A stretch of DNA of 64,000 nucleotides, from NCBI GenBank assembly GCA_905250125.1, contig CAJNOL010000601.1, positions 55,152 through 119,151 on the forward strand, given 5' to 3'. Shown here piece after piece: positions 24,016-36,621 of the stretch (the stretch's first letter is position 1; each line of letters begins with the position of its first letter). The notes beneath the pieces were generated by a model. That model saw only the letters and a program-made list of their open reading frames with translations. It had not been told where the DNA came from and did not search any database. Position numbers and translations under genes: made by a program. The DNA comes from Rotaria sordida (taxonomy: Eukaryota; Rotifera; Eurotatoria; Philodinida; Philodinidae).

Positions 24016-26049
24016 AAAAGACTCAAAAAAGGTACTGAAGGCAGAACAGATGACACATGATGTTTAACTCCCTGTCTAAGAAAAAAGCAAAAGAAATTGC
24101 TTTTCTACACAGTTTCTCGTTAAAATATAGCGTGGCACACTGATGGGCCATATCGTGTCGAATGTGTTAATAGAATATAATCGGATGTTGTGGTTAACCA
24201 ACTTTTAACAATTTCAACTTTTCTTTTATCTCCGTTTCTCCTAAAACCTTTATTCTTTTTTAAATTCTTCGCTATTTATACATTACCAACATATATAGGA
24301 GGAAAAAAGCGAACAAACAAAAAATACAATGAGAGAGAAAATACATAGGCAGAAGACACAGACGGAGAGGGGGATCATAAATATTCTTATCCACGTTGGA
24401 CTAGACTACGTAATGATGAAGATAATGTTAGGCATCTTCAAATGCACTTAAAGTTAGAACAAAAGAAAAGATCGAAAATTTATTGAATTCTCAAGGACGA
24501 AGAAAAGAAAAAAAGATTAACTTATTTGTACGAGAGTGGATAACATATAGTAAAATGAATACACATACACAGAACAAATGAAGAAGAATAAAATATGATA
24601 AATAATGACGAATGTTATTAGAGTGCTCTCTAACTACCATGTTCCATATAGCATGATTCCGGTGTTGAGATTCTGGACTTTCTGATGACGGTTTATTTTT
24701 TTTTTGGAGTTTCTATATCTGTTCTACTTTACATATTTGTTTGTACGTCAGACCTCTGAATTTCAAGGACAGTTTTACTTCGAATTGATTCTGAATGGCC
24801 AAATTAAAAAAAACTTGGTTTCTCTGCTTCTGCTACTTGATTCTTATCGGAAGTGCTTTTATTATAATGTCCTCTGTATCAGAGGTCGAAACAGGCTTAT
24901 TTTTCGTAGGTCTGGTCGACCCATGACAGGTTGTAGATCTCTTTAGTCTGTCTGTGCCTATTGTAGTCTTTATATTTTTTATATGCTAATATTTTGATGA
25001 TATTTGAATGGGAACAGCAAAATGTTTTGATAAAAGAGCAATGAAACTTTATATATCGAAATGAGACTGTTAGACAAAACGTTTATTCATTTATTACAGT
25101 AGATATCTGAAGAGAAAACATTAGCAGGAAACGCTAACATTTATAGCGATGTCTAGTTTTGATTAAGAACATTTTGAATGAATATGACAAACTAGTGGGT
25201 GAGAATCTATGAAGAATAGACATTTTATGACAACGTAAATGTGGAATAAGGAATGGTTAAAATTAGTGAACCATTTATATAAAATAACAGCAAAGTATCC
25301 ACGTAAAAAAATTAGGCAAAAAATTAGGTTAAAATGAATCAACAAAAGTGATTAAAAATTGATGAAAATCACAAACCTGTAATCGACTAGGAATCGATTC
25401 GTAATCAACAATAATCAAAAGCATTCAAACTCGATTCATTCTTCTCATTAATTTCGATTATAATCATTTTTTTTTAATCAATATCTAATCCATTATAATT
25501 GCAATCAATCAGAAGAACCGATAGAATTTTTACATTTTGGATTATTATTAGTTAAGATGAATTTCTGATACATTAATAATCGATTTTAATCAGAATCTTT
25601 GCCTAATTTTTTTGCATGAGTAGTAATTTAATTGAATGAATATATAAATTCCATAAATAAATGAGCCGTGAATAATATCATCATAGTATATTATTAGTCA
25701 TGATTATTTCCAGTCAAAACGAAAAATGCTCACTTTTCATGTTCCACTATTAAAGTTATCACACGGTATTTTTTTAAAAGTAGATTTCTTGCATAAAAAA
25801 ATAGATTTTTTACTGAAAATCGTGAAAACCATAACAGATAGGCTCGATGACCTGTTTGAACCTCTAATCCATATATTCATTCACATCACATGGCATAGCC
25901 TTTCAACCTAGAAAAGAGTAAATTGATAGCTGACGAACGTTATATATTACTAGACATTTAATGATCGTAAATATTTTTTTGTCTATCTTAGCATTTTTCA
26001 GATATCAAAACTGTACTTCATTCATTCGAGAGCTTGAGAGGTCGATTCA
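24016..26049. other. Gene-poor intergenic stretch
   Basis: AT-rich, no supported gene. It holds the inverted-repeat element at 25301-25617. The last few hundred bases would contain the promoter of the 918-residue membrane protein; no motif was recognised. Confidence 0.4.
25301..25617. mobile_element. AT-rich MITE
   Basis: Inverted ends: GTAAAAAAATTAGGCAAA on the left against TTTGCCTAATTTTTTTGC on the right. A second internal GCAAAAAATTAGG copy follows the left end, and several ATCGATT/AATCGA blocks are mirrored inside. About 317 bp, with no coding capacity. Confidence 0.6.
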
Positions 26050-28806
26050 ATGAACAAGAACATTAATTACATTCACCATACCATCATCAGCTTTTTATTG
26101 CTATTGCATATTCATCATTTGAATAGTGTCTTTAGCCCTGATCGAATTGATTACGATGCCCATGGCGTAAAAATAGCTATGAATGACATTCTCCTCGTAC
26201 AAGCTAACAACGCTAGAAATCCACCAAGTTTTTTTATTCAATTTGCACCTTATAATAACACACAAAATTCAACTCAATGTTCCATTAGCTATCCTGATAT
26301 CCTAGAAAATTATGTTTATTGTGTTGCTGTTGGCAAGAAATCGAATCAAAATCAAATACAATTTTTCTTTGCTGGCGAATCACTCAATAGTAGCAACCGA
26401 CCATTTATTGGTGTAGCGAAATACAATCTCACGAATAGTCTTTCCAATTCATCGAACTCTTGTGCTACAGGTTTTTCTTACTCTATTCAATATTTAAACA
26501 ATTATGAACATCAAGAATACTATGTCATCGGGGTTGAACCGAAAGGTTTTCTTGCCTATGGATTTTCTAATGCATTTGTCTTTATATTCGATTCCCAGAA
26601 CGTTTCAATTTTGGAATCATGGAACAGCAGTTTAACATGGTCGAATAGTTCATTTACACCTCATGCTGTTGAAATCAGTGACAATTTCGGCATTATTGCC
26701 GGTTTCATTCAAAATAATTCAACAGAAAGAGTCAAATATAGTCCCATCATTTATTTGCTTAATTTCAATTCGTCAAATCGCCGTCCAATTGTCGTTGATC
26801 AATATATACCATTAGCTACTCCAGGTACATGGCAAGACTTATTAACCAATGAGGATGCAAATATCTATTCAGCAAAATATAGTATGTCAATTAGTATCAA
26901 TAGTCATGGCAATGTTTTAGTTGGCATGCAATTCATCAATCGAGTTTTCTTACTTTCGGTAAACACTAGCAATCCGAGACAATTAATTTATGTTAGCAGA
27001 AATACGAACGGTCGATCGTTGGGAAATGGACGAAGCGTAGCCTGGCTAGATGGTGAAAACATGACTGCAATACTTGTCAATACTTATTCATTGACGTATC
27101 AATGGTTGTCATCTAGAATCTATTTCTATGACATGATATCCAGTACGTATAACTCTAACAGTACTCCGCTATCAGTTTTCCCCAATTATCATCAACTATT
27201 ACCGGCAACTTTTAGTTCCGTATTTTTACATGTCATTTCATCATCAAAATCAATAACTTTAATGGATGCTATAGGTAATTTGCTAATATTCAATCCTACA
27301 CCACCAGGCTTCTATCCATCAATACCAGGAACAGGATCAATACCATTTATTACATCCGAAAAACCATGTCTACCGGGTATGTATAAAGATCAATCCGGTA
27401 TAAATGATTGTATCCTTTGCCCAACTGGCACGAAAAATCCTGGCAATTCTACAATCAAATGTCTGTCATGTACATCTGAATCCTTTTGTTCTCTTGGTTC
27501 AGTAGATGAAATATCTCATTCTGCACTAGAAACTGTCACGCAAGTGATTGCCTATCCGGAATCACCGGAAAGTACTATATTTGAAGAGATCCTAATTCAC
27601 AATATGTTCCATATAGGAAAAGGACATTGCTTGGTCGTATCACCTTTATTTTGGACATTGATCGCAGCTGCTATAGCTATTCTCATACTGATAGTAGTAG
27701 GAATACTGCACTGTTGTACTGCAAATCCAACAAGTAGTCGAGTAAGAAGAATAATTAAATGGGTATTTCAAAAAACAGATCTGATTCGTGAAGGTGAATT
27801 ATGGGTGGGTGGTTTAGCTTCATTTTCACTAATAGTTATGGTTAGTTTTGCCTATGCCTTTAGCAATAATTATTTGAAGCAATATCCAATTGAAACATCA
27901 TCTGACTCTTATTTTGCTTGCGACCTATCAATTCGTAATGCTAAATTCCAAACAAATCTTCAATCATTGGCTATACCACGTGTAGAAGCCGAAAAAAATA
28001 TGTTTGATTTGTTAGAACAACAAAATTTGACGCTTAATATCGATTTCATTAATACATTGATTAATTGTGATATTATATCACTTAGAGCTTTATTTGGCAC
28101 GACTTGGTCGACGATTCGTTGGTCCACTTGTGAAAATGTCCATTCGGTTCTATCCTTAACGATTCCACTACCTTTTCAACTCACGTCTGTAGAAATTACC
28201 TTAGCCGGTATTCAAACTATTGGTGCTCTACGCATAGGCCTAAGTGGTCATTCACATGAAGACGAGTTATATCATTTGAAAGAGTTAAATGCTTCTCAAT
28301 CTTTTTCAAAGAATGGATCTCTTCTAGCACAAACATTACCTGTGGCTCTATCACTAACAAAAGTTATCAATGAAACATTACCGATGGAAGGTGAAGAGGG
28401 CAACTTTACCGGTATCTACATTCTTACATTTACGACTAATTCAGATAGTTTATTCCTTTCACAAGATCAATACGTTCAATCAACATCATCAGCAATAGTG
28501 CTGACGCTTGTGATAAGTGAAACACCCTTCTATGTTAAAAATGTACAACAACCCATAGCTAAACAAGCCGAGATTATATTTCGTACCATCCTATTTACAG
28601 TAGTTTGTTTAGAATTATTTGGTCTAGTATTTATATTGTACACGTTAATACTAGAACCGATCTATCATTTACTCCGTCGAGTATTTTGTCGTCGAAATGA
28701 GAAATACAAAGCGAATGGCCAAAAGACGAATGGTGATTTCAACTATATGGATGATACATCTAATACTACGAGTATTATTGATGAACATATGACATTTAAG
28801 TTCTAG
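26050..28806 (+). CDS. Large N-glycosylated membrane protein with cysteine-rich stalk
   Basis: An intron-less frame of 918 residues from ATG. Residues 1-26 are a signal peptide. Residues 27-430 form a large ectodomain with very many NxS/T sites and short repeats of the type GVxxxGFLAYGF / FIFDSQN, resembling a diverged beta-propeller-like fold (inference). Around residue 440 sits a GCC2/GCC3 or ephrin-receptor-like cysteine stalk (CLPGMYKDQSG, CILCPTGTKNPG, CLSC). Transmembrane segments lie at about 534-556 (IAAAIAILILIVVGIL), 583-605 and 842-868, with a second extracellular region between the last two and a short basic cytoplasmic tail ending in TFKF. It is not homologous to any receptor recognised here; a rotifer-expanded surface-protein family is plausible. 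AATAAA occurs about 150 bp downstream. Confidence 0.85.
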   Translation: MNKNINYIHHTIISFLLLLHIHHLNSVFSPDRIDYDAHGVKIAMNDILLVQANNARNPPSFFIQFAPYNNTQNSTQCSISYPDILENYVYCVAVGKKSNQNQIQFFFAGESLNSSNRPFIGVAKYNLTNSLSNSSNSCATGFSYSIQYLNNYEHQEYYVIGVEPKGFLAYGFSNAFVFIFDSQNVSILESWNSSLTWSNSSFTPHAVEISDNFGIIAGFIQNNSTERVKYSPIIYLLNFNSSNRRPIVVDQYIPLATPGTWQDLLTNEDANIYSAKYSMSISINSHGNVLVGMQFINRVFLLSVNTSNPRQLIYVSRNTNGRSLGNGRSVAWLDGENMTAILVNTYSLTYQWLSSRIYFYDMISSTYNSNSTPLSVFPNYHQLLPATFSSVFLHVISSSKSITLMDAIGNLLIFNPTPPGFYPSIPGTGSIPFITSEKPCLPGMYKDQSGINDCILCPTGTKNPGNSTIKCLSCTSESFCSLGSVDEISHSALETVTQVIAYPESPESTIFEEILIHNMFHIGKGHCLVVSPLFWTLIAAAIAILILIVVGILHCCTANPTSSRVRRIIKWVFQKTDLIREGELWVGGLASFSLIVMVSFAYAFSNNYLKQYPIETSSDSYFACDLSIRNAKFQTNLQSLAIPRVEAEKNMFDLLEQQNLTLNIDFINTLINCDIISLRALFGTTWSTIRWSTCENVHSVLSLTIPLPFQLTSVEITLAGIQTIGALRIGLSGHSHEDELYHLKELNASQSFSKNGSLLAQTLPVALSLTKVINETLPMEGEEGNFTGIYILTFTTNSDSLFLSQDQYVQSTSSAIVLTLVISETPFYVKNVQQPIAKQAEIIFRTILFTVVCLELFGLVFILYTLILEPIYHLLRRVFCRRNEKYKANGQKTNGDFNYMDDTSNTTSIIDEHMTFKF

Positions 28807-29369
28807 AATTCGACCACTCAAAATAACAGATCGCTATTCTTAATTTAGGATTTCGTATTTATATTTGACTATTGTATTACATATAACAACCATCAAGTAG
28901 ATTTTTTGGTCATTTTTTTTAACATCGAAGAGATCAACCTCAAAATATCTAAAAATAAATAATCAAGAAGCTGTCTTCATGAAGAAATTTGTGTGATTCT
29001 ATTCGATCCTACATTTTTTATCCTATTTTGACGAATCACCTAGATTTGTAAACATGACTATGAAAGTATACTAAAGTATATAGTTGTCACGAGTTCAGCT
29101 TTCATCAGAGTAGAAATGAGAAAGACTCGATAGAAGAGGAGACAAAGGAACGCAATGAAGATTCAAGTCAACAATGATCTAGACATGAATCTAAGTAGTG
29201 AAAAGGCAACCACTAATTCTGAGAAGAACACTAGTGATGTGAGTATGGACGTAAACTCATATGGCTCACTATGAAAGGTATAAAATTTAAAACAATGATG
29301 ACTTTTAGATTCAAATAAAGAATTTGCCACAAAGAAACGATGAGGGTAATTAAAAAAATAAAATTTCAA

Positions 29370-29420
29370 GTGTGGGTGCATGGAATTTCACTTCACACTT
29401 ATTATCCATATCCACAACCT
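29370..29420. repeat. Telomere-like palindrome
   Basis: A G-rich arm AAGTGTGGGTGCATGG and a C-rich arm ATCCATATCCACAACC around a 20-nt centre. A related G-rich fragment with GAGAAGAACAC lies near 29.22 kb. Confidence 0.5.
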
Positions 29421-31225
29421 ATGAATTTTTGAGCATCATTATTATTATTATCCATAAATTCACAGAGAAAGGAGACTTTCTCCAGTAGATTAAGATAGCG
29501 AAGGATATTTGCTTATGTAAACAGGAAACATATTCAAAGAAAGATCGTTTTAGATCAATCTCCTGTTACCTAATCTATTTTCAGACGTCATGTGTTTCTT
29601 GCTGAAAGCAGGCTTAGTTTCTTTTAAACTACATTCATTGTATAATTCCTCGGTGTCTATTCAATTTCTGCTACATATCTCGGCCCAACATAGGTATATT
29701 TTTGCTAGTCCATTCGATCCAAATCTGGTGTTTTAAAATCTTGTCTCATAAATTTATGGTATATTGTCAGAGGGATTAAAATAATTTATCTAAAAAAAAA
29801 TGCCAAGTGAATGAATAAATGGAAATTATAGTAATTTTTATATTTGATACGAGCACTCTGAAATTATATCATTTCGAAAATGTTTGCATTTAGGACAATC
29901 TATCAGATTCATTTACCATCATCATATAGAAAACAAACTTATTAGTATTGTCAAATACATCTTTAATACATAACTTCTTTTCTTCTAATGATAATATATA
30001 CGATACATGCCGTAGGAAGCTACGAGTATCATTTTATTCTTCGTTTCGTCGGTTCAACCAGCAAGTTAGCCTGCTATACACATTGATTTAATTGTTCAGT
30101 AAGCTTCTGAGCACACCATCCTTTCTCTTGATGAACTTTGACGTATATTGTTGAGTTTTGCCTAAACCTAGAATTCAATTAGCTCATGCTTTTCTATGTC
30201 CGTCCTATTCTGATTCTCCTAGATCAATAATAGCACTGTCCTACTGATTGACACCTACCATAGGATCCTTTCGCCGTATTAAATACCAAAACTTGCAATA
30301 TTTAGACTAATTAGAATCTGTAGTAGAAGTCTTAGATTCATAGAATACTTTGAAATTTTCTACAAAGTTCTATAATAATCTAAGAATTGTTATTACTTAC
30401 GCACCTTTTCCCATTGCTATGGAAACTTATCTAATAGTCTGCGGTGTCCCTCTTCCAGGTTGTTATGGTGTATGGAAGCGGGCAAGTAGGGAGCCGAAAA
30501 TACCTTGATTTAAACTTCCACTCACTAAATTTTCTTCGAAAATATACGTGAGTTCCACAAACTTGAACAAAAAATAGCTAAACAATGCATAGTGACTGTA
30601 AAAGGAAGCAATATTGTCAAGAATTATTACTTCTGACTTTCTACTATACAGAAATCATTGTCTGCTACTTGGCATGTGCCAACAAGGGTTGACAAAGAAT
30701 ATTTTAAATGAATTTAACAAAGTATTAGATGACATAATTGGTTCCAATCTCAAAGTTTTGAATGATAAATCAAGATATACCACGTGAATGAGGGAGTTGA
30801 AAAAAAAAGTTGGTCACATTTTTTTTTCGTTCTTTGGTTAGAGAATAGAAGAAAATGTGCAGCGTGTTGAGGTAGAACATCGAACCGAAAAGAAATGTAA
30901 TAACACAACGTGCAATGCTAAACAGCATAAGGTAAAGATGCAAAACGTATGGAAATCGATCGAGCCGCGTTTCTAGGCTATAACCTTGTACTCCTTCCTC
31001 ATGTGCCATAAGCATTAGGATGCGAAACTTCGGTTTCGCAAGTCTGGGAGCAAATCGATACACGATCTTTTTTTTTAAATACTAAAACAACGTATTTTAT
31101 ATGAATTAAAAACAAATATAAACTTTTTTTCTATGTTTCTTCACCATGAGTTTATTATTTATTCAAAATCAAGCGCTGTCAATATGATAGAAAATTCACG
31201 GTCGCTCGTATGTAATGATTCTTGT

Positions 31226-31297
31226 GTTCGGATATGTTTCCACGTCGAAATGCGTTCGGATATGTTTCCACGTCGAAATGCGTTCGGACATGTTTTC
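31226..31297. repeat. 28-bp tandem repeat, about 2.5 copies
   Basis: The unit begins GTTCGGATATGTTTCC and ends CGTCGAAATGC. Two perfect copies at 31226-31253 and 31254-31281 are followed by a partial, diverged third. It lies at the start of a 93-codon ATG frame (31215-31496, +) that was not recognised. Confidence 0.85.
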
Positions 31298-33660
31298 ATA
31301 TAAGAATAAACTCGAACGCGTTTCGGGCGTAAAAAACATCTCGATACTTCTAGAAAATTATTCTAATCATGTCCATACGTGTCGTACCTTCAACATTGAC
31401 AGAGATGCAGTTCTTCTTTTTAAGAGACATATTGATCGATTAACTTTAACAATATTGTCTTTTGAAGATATAAACTTGGCAATAAATGCTGTTTAAATCG
31501 TAACTTCAATAAGATATATACGCAAAGCTATTACATAAAATTTCATGTGTTCGAACATTCTGTTTGCTTGTAATTCTATAAAAATTGATTATTTCTCTGA
31601 TTAACTTTGAGATGTTAGACAAGGGAAAAAATCACGCATGATGCTTCTCATATGCTAGGAACTCAGACTTATTTCATAACAATGCTCTAAACACTTCATT
31701 TAATTTTTTTATCATAACTATTCTACGTAACACATCTTGTCATTCATCAAACTCTAAGGTTGTATCAATTATTTAATAAAAATGATGAAGCGTTTGCATG
31801 TATGGTGAAGTCAACTTAGAAATACATTTATTGAACTAAACTGGTTCCCTTCTACGTATACACCATTCACTGATTAATATATGATTGATACAGAACGCAT
31901 AATGACCTGTACTGATATTGTCTTATTAATTGGCATCTTCACTTAGAGCTTACTAGAAGTGCCTCCATGTTCCAGTGAGATTCTTTTTCATGTTTTTTTA
32001 ATCATACTCTTAGATAGGACTATCTCCTATCATCTATACCTCACGAACACCTAGTAGAGTATGCGCAAAACAGCAATCAATTACATCTATGATGTAAAAA
32101 GAGTCTTGCTTCAGGAACGATAATTTGCTTCTACATTTTACTTTGCCGAAAAATCAGTTCTAATTAGGAAAGAAATTTTGCCAAAACGTGCGCGTCAATA
32201 GTAGAGGTTCAACAAAGTGTAACATATGTAAAAATGTATCGTATCTAAAGCAACGCTTTGCTATAAAGCAATCATTGTTGAAACGAAAGATTTTCTCAAA
32301 GTGCATATAGATTCTGCATAAACAATAAATGATCTGAAACAATTTTGTAAATAAGAAATAAGAATAAGGTAAAAAAGAAAACAAGAGTGAACTCTACATC
32401 TTCTTAAACTAAATACGTTTTGAATTGACAGTTAAAGTTTTTAAATATGATGACTTAGCAATGAAAACTTCAAAATTAAAATAGTAAAATTTTAGTCGAT
32501 TTTCACAAAACAAAGCATTTCAATTTCTTAACTTTATTATTGACGGAAGTTTAAAGTTTTGATAATATTTTAAAATTTTATTTGACTTATGATCGCAAAT
32601 GAGAAGTAGCCATAAGAACTGTGCATAATTTCGTATGTTTTAGTGACAAACTTGAAAAAAAATTATGTTTGAATACATGTGTTTTGCAGCACGCACCTCT
32701 ATGAATATACTTTTGTCACATATGCGAAAAAAATTTGTTAATATTTCAAATAACTTGCATGTTCGCAAAAGAGATAAAATGAATCGAAACACGCTTAGCA
32801 ACTAAACGTATGATATTTTTTTTTAATTCTCCGCAAATATACGTATTTTTTTAGCTTTCTCATTTGACTAGCTAGTCCGAAAGATTTAATAATGTTTATC
32901 TAACAACATAATATTCGTGAATAAATTCGTACATTTATTTCTTTTGTTTTTGTCTCAATTAATCAAATAAATACTCTATAATAGTTCTCTAATCAATGAA
33001 TATCGTAGTACAAAAATGTTGCTCTAATATCGATCGATTGATTCACTTTGCTCTTTCTAATTATAAATGTTATTGACTGTCGGTTCTTTCCATTCTTGAT
33101 CTATCACGAAAATAAACACGAGAATAGTTAATTACGTATGTACAGACTACATTGATGTATGCATGATGACAAAAACGGCATTCTTAATGTGTCACTTTAT
33201 CGTTTTATAAACATCTTGCATAAAATTTCTATGAGCAATAAATTTAATAAAAAAAAAACAAGGATTCAGCATAATCATAAAACGTATTTTATGAATGAAG
33301 ATCGAACACAATCTATCTATTTGAAATGTGATATTTGTTCGAATGACGATAATAGATAATACATTCATATTTGTAAGTGATATTCATTAAGGAAAAACTA
33401 ATTTAAGTTATTAGTTTAATTGGTAATTAAAAGATGTTGCAAAATGTTAACAAGGAATAGTTACAAATTTTATTCTTTTCATAAAATATTACTTATTAGT
33501 TATTGAACGTTCATAAGTTGTTTTTTAAAAATAGATTTCTTTATTTAATTTTAATTTATTTGTTTGTGAAAGTTTACTTTCTTCATATTTTCGTATAAGT
33601 TAATGAGAAAAATATATTCTCAAGTGGCCTGATATCAATCGGTACTAAATAAAAATACAG

Positions 33661-34020
33661 TATATATATGGGATTGACCAGTCTGGTCGGATACTCCAAT
33701 TTGCTTTCGTTCTATTATCAGTTAATAACCTAACCATATTCGGGTTAAATTATCGCTCTCATCGCTAAAATACTAAATTTAAAATATTAGTGGCTGATGG
33801 CTGTTTTATAACGAAAGTATTCTGGCCCTGAAACTATCTCCTATCGTTTTTAAGGGACTGAATAATTTCGTTATAAGACAGCCATCAACAACTAATATTT
33901 TAGATTTAGTAGTTTAGTGATGAGAGCGATAATTTGACTCGAATAAGGTTAGGTTATTAACTGATAACAGAACGAAAGCAAATTCGGGTGTCCGGCCAGA
34001 CTGGCCAACTCCATATATAT
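33661..34020. mobile_element. Foldback MITE with about 150-bp arms
   Basis: Left end TATATATATGGGATTGACCAGTCTGG; right end is its reverse complement CCAGACTGGCCAACTCCATATATAT. The arms continue through GCTTTCGTTCTATTATCAG and CGCTCTCATCGCTAAAATAC into the middle near 33830. The arms differ at a modest number of positions. The AT-rich flank fits a TA-targeting element. No coding capacity. Confidence 0.75.
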
Positions 34021-35233
34021 TTGTTTTTAATAGATATCATGAATGAGAAATTTAATGAACGATGCTATTCCAAATACTCGTCTTTAATCTGATTGTATCA
34101 TGATAATCACATCTAATCGATCAATATATTTTTTATTTTTGAACAGATTTTAAATGCATACCATCTTTTGACTTCGATATAGGGCATCTATTTGACTACA
34201 TTACCCAACACATGTAATGATTAGTATATGATGATAAGAAGTATACAATAGATAAAATTAACCCATTATCTGAAAGAAACAAAAATGTATTTATAACGAC
34301 AAACTGGAAGAGTAGCTAATCGCCACTCTCGATAATGATGTTTATTAAACTACTTTATATACAACATAGGTTTTTTTAGGAGAGAGAAAGAGAATGCAAT
34401 GAAGAACAAATATGAACAGAAGAACGGATAATAGAGAGAATATGAAGGAGCATACAGCAGGAGAGAGAAAAAAGAAAACAATAGTTATCATTACATGACT
34501 ATGGCTAGACATTGTTGAATCATTAAAAAGAAACAATTATATCAAGCTAAAGTAATGTCTCGTAAAGGATGATATGATTATCGACACACTCTTGAGCATA
34601 CTTTTGCTAATAATGAACTCGATGGCACTTTTTTTTTGCTTTGGAATTCTGATCGGTATGAAACAACAATAGTTTCGATCGGCATTCATTAAAGCCAATA
34701 AAAACTTGCGCTAAATCAATCACGAATGATTCAAATTCTTTAAGCAAAATTTTCAAATTGATTAGGGTGATAAATAGAAACTTAGACAGCTTTTGAAATG
34801 AATAGATTTCTATATTGATAAAATTTTCCTATAAAAGTTAGTCACATGAATGAATACGATAAGCGTAGTTAGACAAGTGTTTGATGACTTTTAACAGTGG
34901 CATTAAGTCACGTATAAGTTAATATGTATTACAGTTATAGAAAAAGAACAAGTGTATAGTTATACTGGTTGACTGACATATACGTATGATCTCGTCTTAT
35001 TTTTTCTGATTCGCTTATCACACGTTAATATTAACATTTTTTTTTTCTTTTGCTATTCTGTATCTTAGCAGAGAATGTTGAAAGAGAGATGAAAGAAGCA
35101 GAATACGATGAGTAAATAAAATACAATTGCAAGATAGCTTATTATTATATGAGAAGTCAGATAGGTTTGTGACGATATTCTCTTTTTCTTCATACGAAAT
35201 AACACAATCGATTACAATACAATCGTACTAACA

Positions 35234-35491
35234 ATGTTGTTTAACACATATTTCTTTTGTCTTTTTCTTTTAATTATCACTCCAATGTCTACCAATGGAT
35301 TCTGTAAATGGTATGGTATTGCTCCATTTTGTTTTCTTGGTAATTCATGTCCTGATAGATGTTTCAAAGCGGCAGAAAGTGATAGAGGCGATGGTCTTTT
35401 ATGTTGGATCTCACGCAAACATTATTGTTGTTGTCCAAAACGAGTATTAGATTCATTAGTCAATAGCATCGTGTCTGACGACAAAAAATAA
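35234..35491 (+). CDS. Small secreted cysteine-rich protein
   Basis: Eighty-five residues from ATG. Residues 1-22 are a signal peptide (FFCLFLLIITPMSTNG). The mature part has eight cysteines in the pattern CKWYGIAPFC-x5-C-x3-C, then GDGLLCW and CCCPK. From memory, the CxWxGxAPFCxxxC...GDGxxCW...CC signature recurs in small secreted proteins of nematodes, rotifers and other invertebrates, with no firmly known function. No transmembrane segment or dibasic processing site stands out. AATAAA lies about 140 bp downstream. A secreted defence or structural peptide is possible but not shown. Confidence 0.75.
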   Translation: MLFNTYFFCLFLLIITPMSTNGFCKWYGIAPFCFLGNSCPDRCFKAAESDRGDGLLCWISRKHYCCCPKRVLDSLVNSIVSDDKK

Positions 35492-36621
35492 ACATTAAAT
35501 TAAAGCAAATATTATGTAACAGTTAATTTCAATATGTTGTAATGTTTATATTCTATATCATAAACAAGTTTATTGTAAGATACCTGTAGAATCTTTCTCG
35601 CATTGTTTGTTATTAATATCTTTTAAAATAAAACATCTATACTTTGAATAATATCGAAAATATATAAATATTGAAAATGAATATGCCATCTACATTGAAG
35701 AGAACAATTCTATATACATTCAATAAAAATAGATCGTATTTTGCAACACATTATGAATATGTAGGCGAGTCTATTCTTCATCCTTTCATCTATTTTTATG
35801 AGTGAAAATATGGCAATTGATTTTAATTGTTGTTAAATTATTTTTAAATATTTTCTTTTTTTTCTTCTCATTCGTTGAACATAATACAGTGCGATCTAAT
35901 CGCCTTGACCTAACTTGTTTAAAGTATATTTGCATGTAGTCAGTTCACACTTGACCATCAATTGCTCGACATACTTTCGAATGTTGAATAATGATCCAGT
36001 AATCTAGGAAAAAAAGCATGATTTTCGGAAAAGTATAAGTTAAGTAGAGTCATGTTGTCATTGATCTCTAGCTGAAAGTGCAAAATAAAAAGATTAAGTG
36101 AATAATGAAAAAATAATTTACGACATAATCTAGTTGTGGTACCTTTTTGCTGCGTGTATAATAAAACTTTTTTTTGTCGACATGTTGATAGACTTATTCA
36201 ATAAATATTGTCTTATATTCAATTCGTTGCAGAGTAAAAAACTAGAGAATAATCTCAAGTTTTTGTAGGGGTATGGGTGTTGATTATGAGAAGACTCACA
36301 CACTCGTTTATTTGCTCAGTAGATTATAATTATGCGACAACAAACCCAGAAACTTCAAAGAGAAAAAGATTTTTTTATCATTTTTTGATATTTATTAATT
36401 TTTTGACAAGATGCGAAATAAAGCAAATGAAAATTTTACAGTTGGATAGAGTAGTCAGTGCTCTATCCGATCACATAAAAATAAAAGATTTCTTCAGATT
36501 TGCAAGGATATAGTAAATAAATAGCTATCAAAAATAACTTAATCATACTGTCCATCTAAATTCATGCAATTATTACTTGTACTAAATAGCGTGTTATATT
36601 ACAAAAAATAGTTCAATTTCT
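35492..36621. other. Intergenic
   Basis: Contains the telomere-like palindrome at 36268. A frame at 36277-36513 opens only from TTG and overlaps that repeat; it is not supported. Confidence 0.4.
36268..36306. repeat. Telomere-like palindrome with GAGAAGAC centre
   Basis: A G-rich arm GTAGGGGTATGGGTGTTG, a centre ATGAGAAGAC and a short C-rich arm TCACACACTC. Confidence 0.55.

Larger units (their letters stand above)
28807..35233. other. Gene desert
   Basis: About 6.4 kb without a supported gene. Frames of 60-97 codons (for example 30770-31063 minus, opened only by GTG) were not recognised. It holds a telomere-like palindrome, a 28-bp tandem repeat and a MITE, listed separately. Confidence 0.45.

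Noticed and set aside
30770-31063. 97-codon minus frame with a hydrophobic second half
   Set aside because: Opens with GTG, no recognised domain, no splice context.
31215-31496. 93-codon ATG frame over the 28-bp tandem repeat
   Set aside because: Its N-terminus is the tandem repeat and the remainder matches nothing recalled; coding status cannot be supported.
36277-36513. 78-codon plus frame downstream of the peptidase
   Set aside because: Starts only at TTG within a telomere-like repeat.
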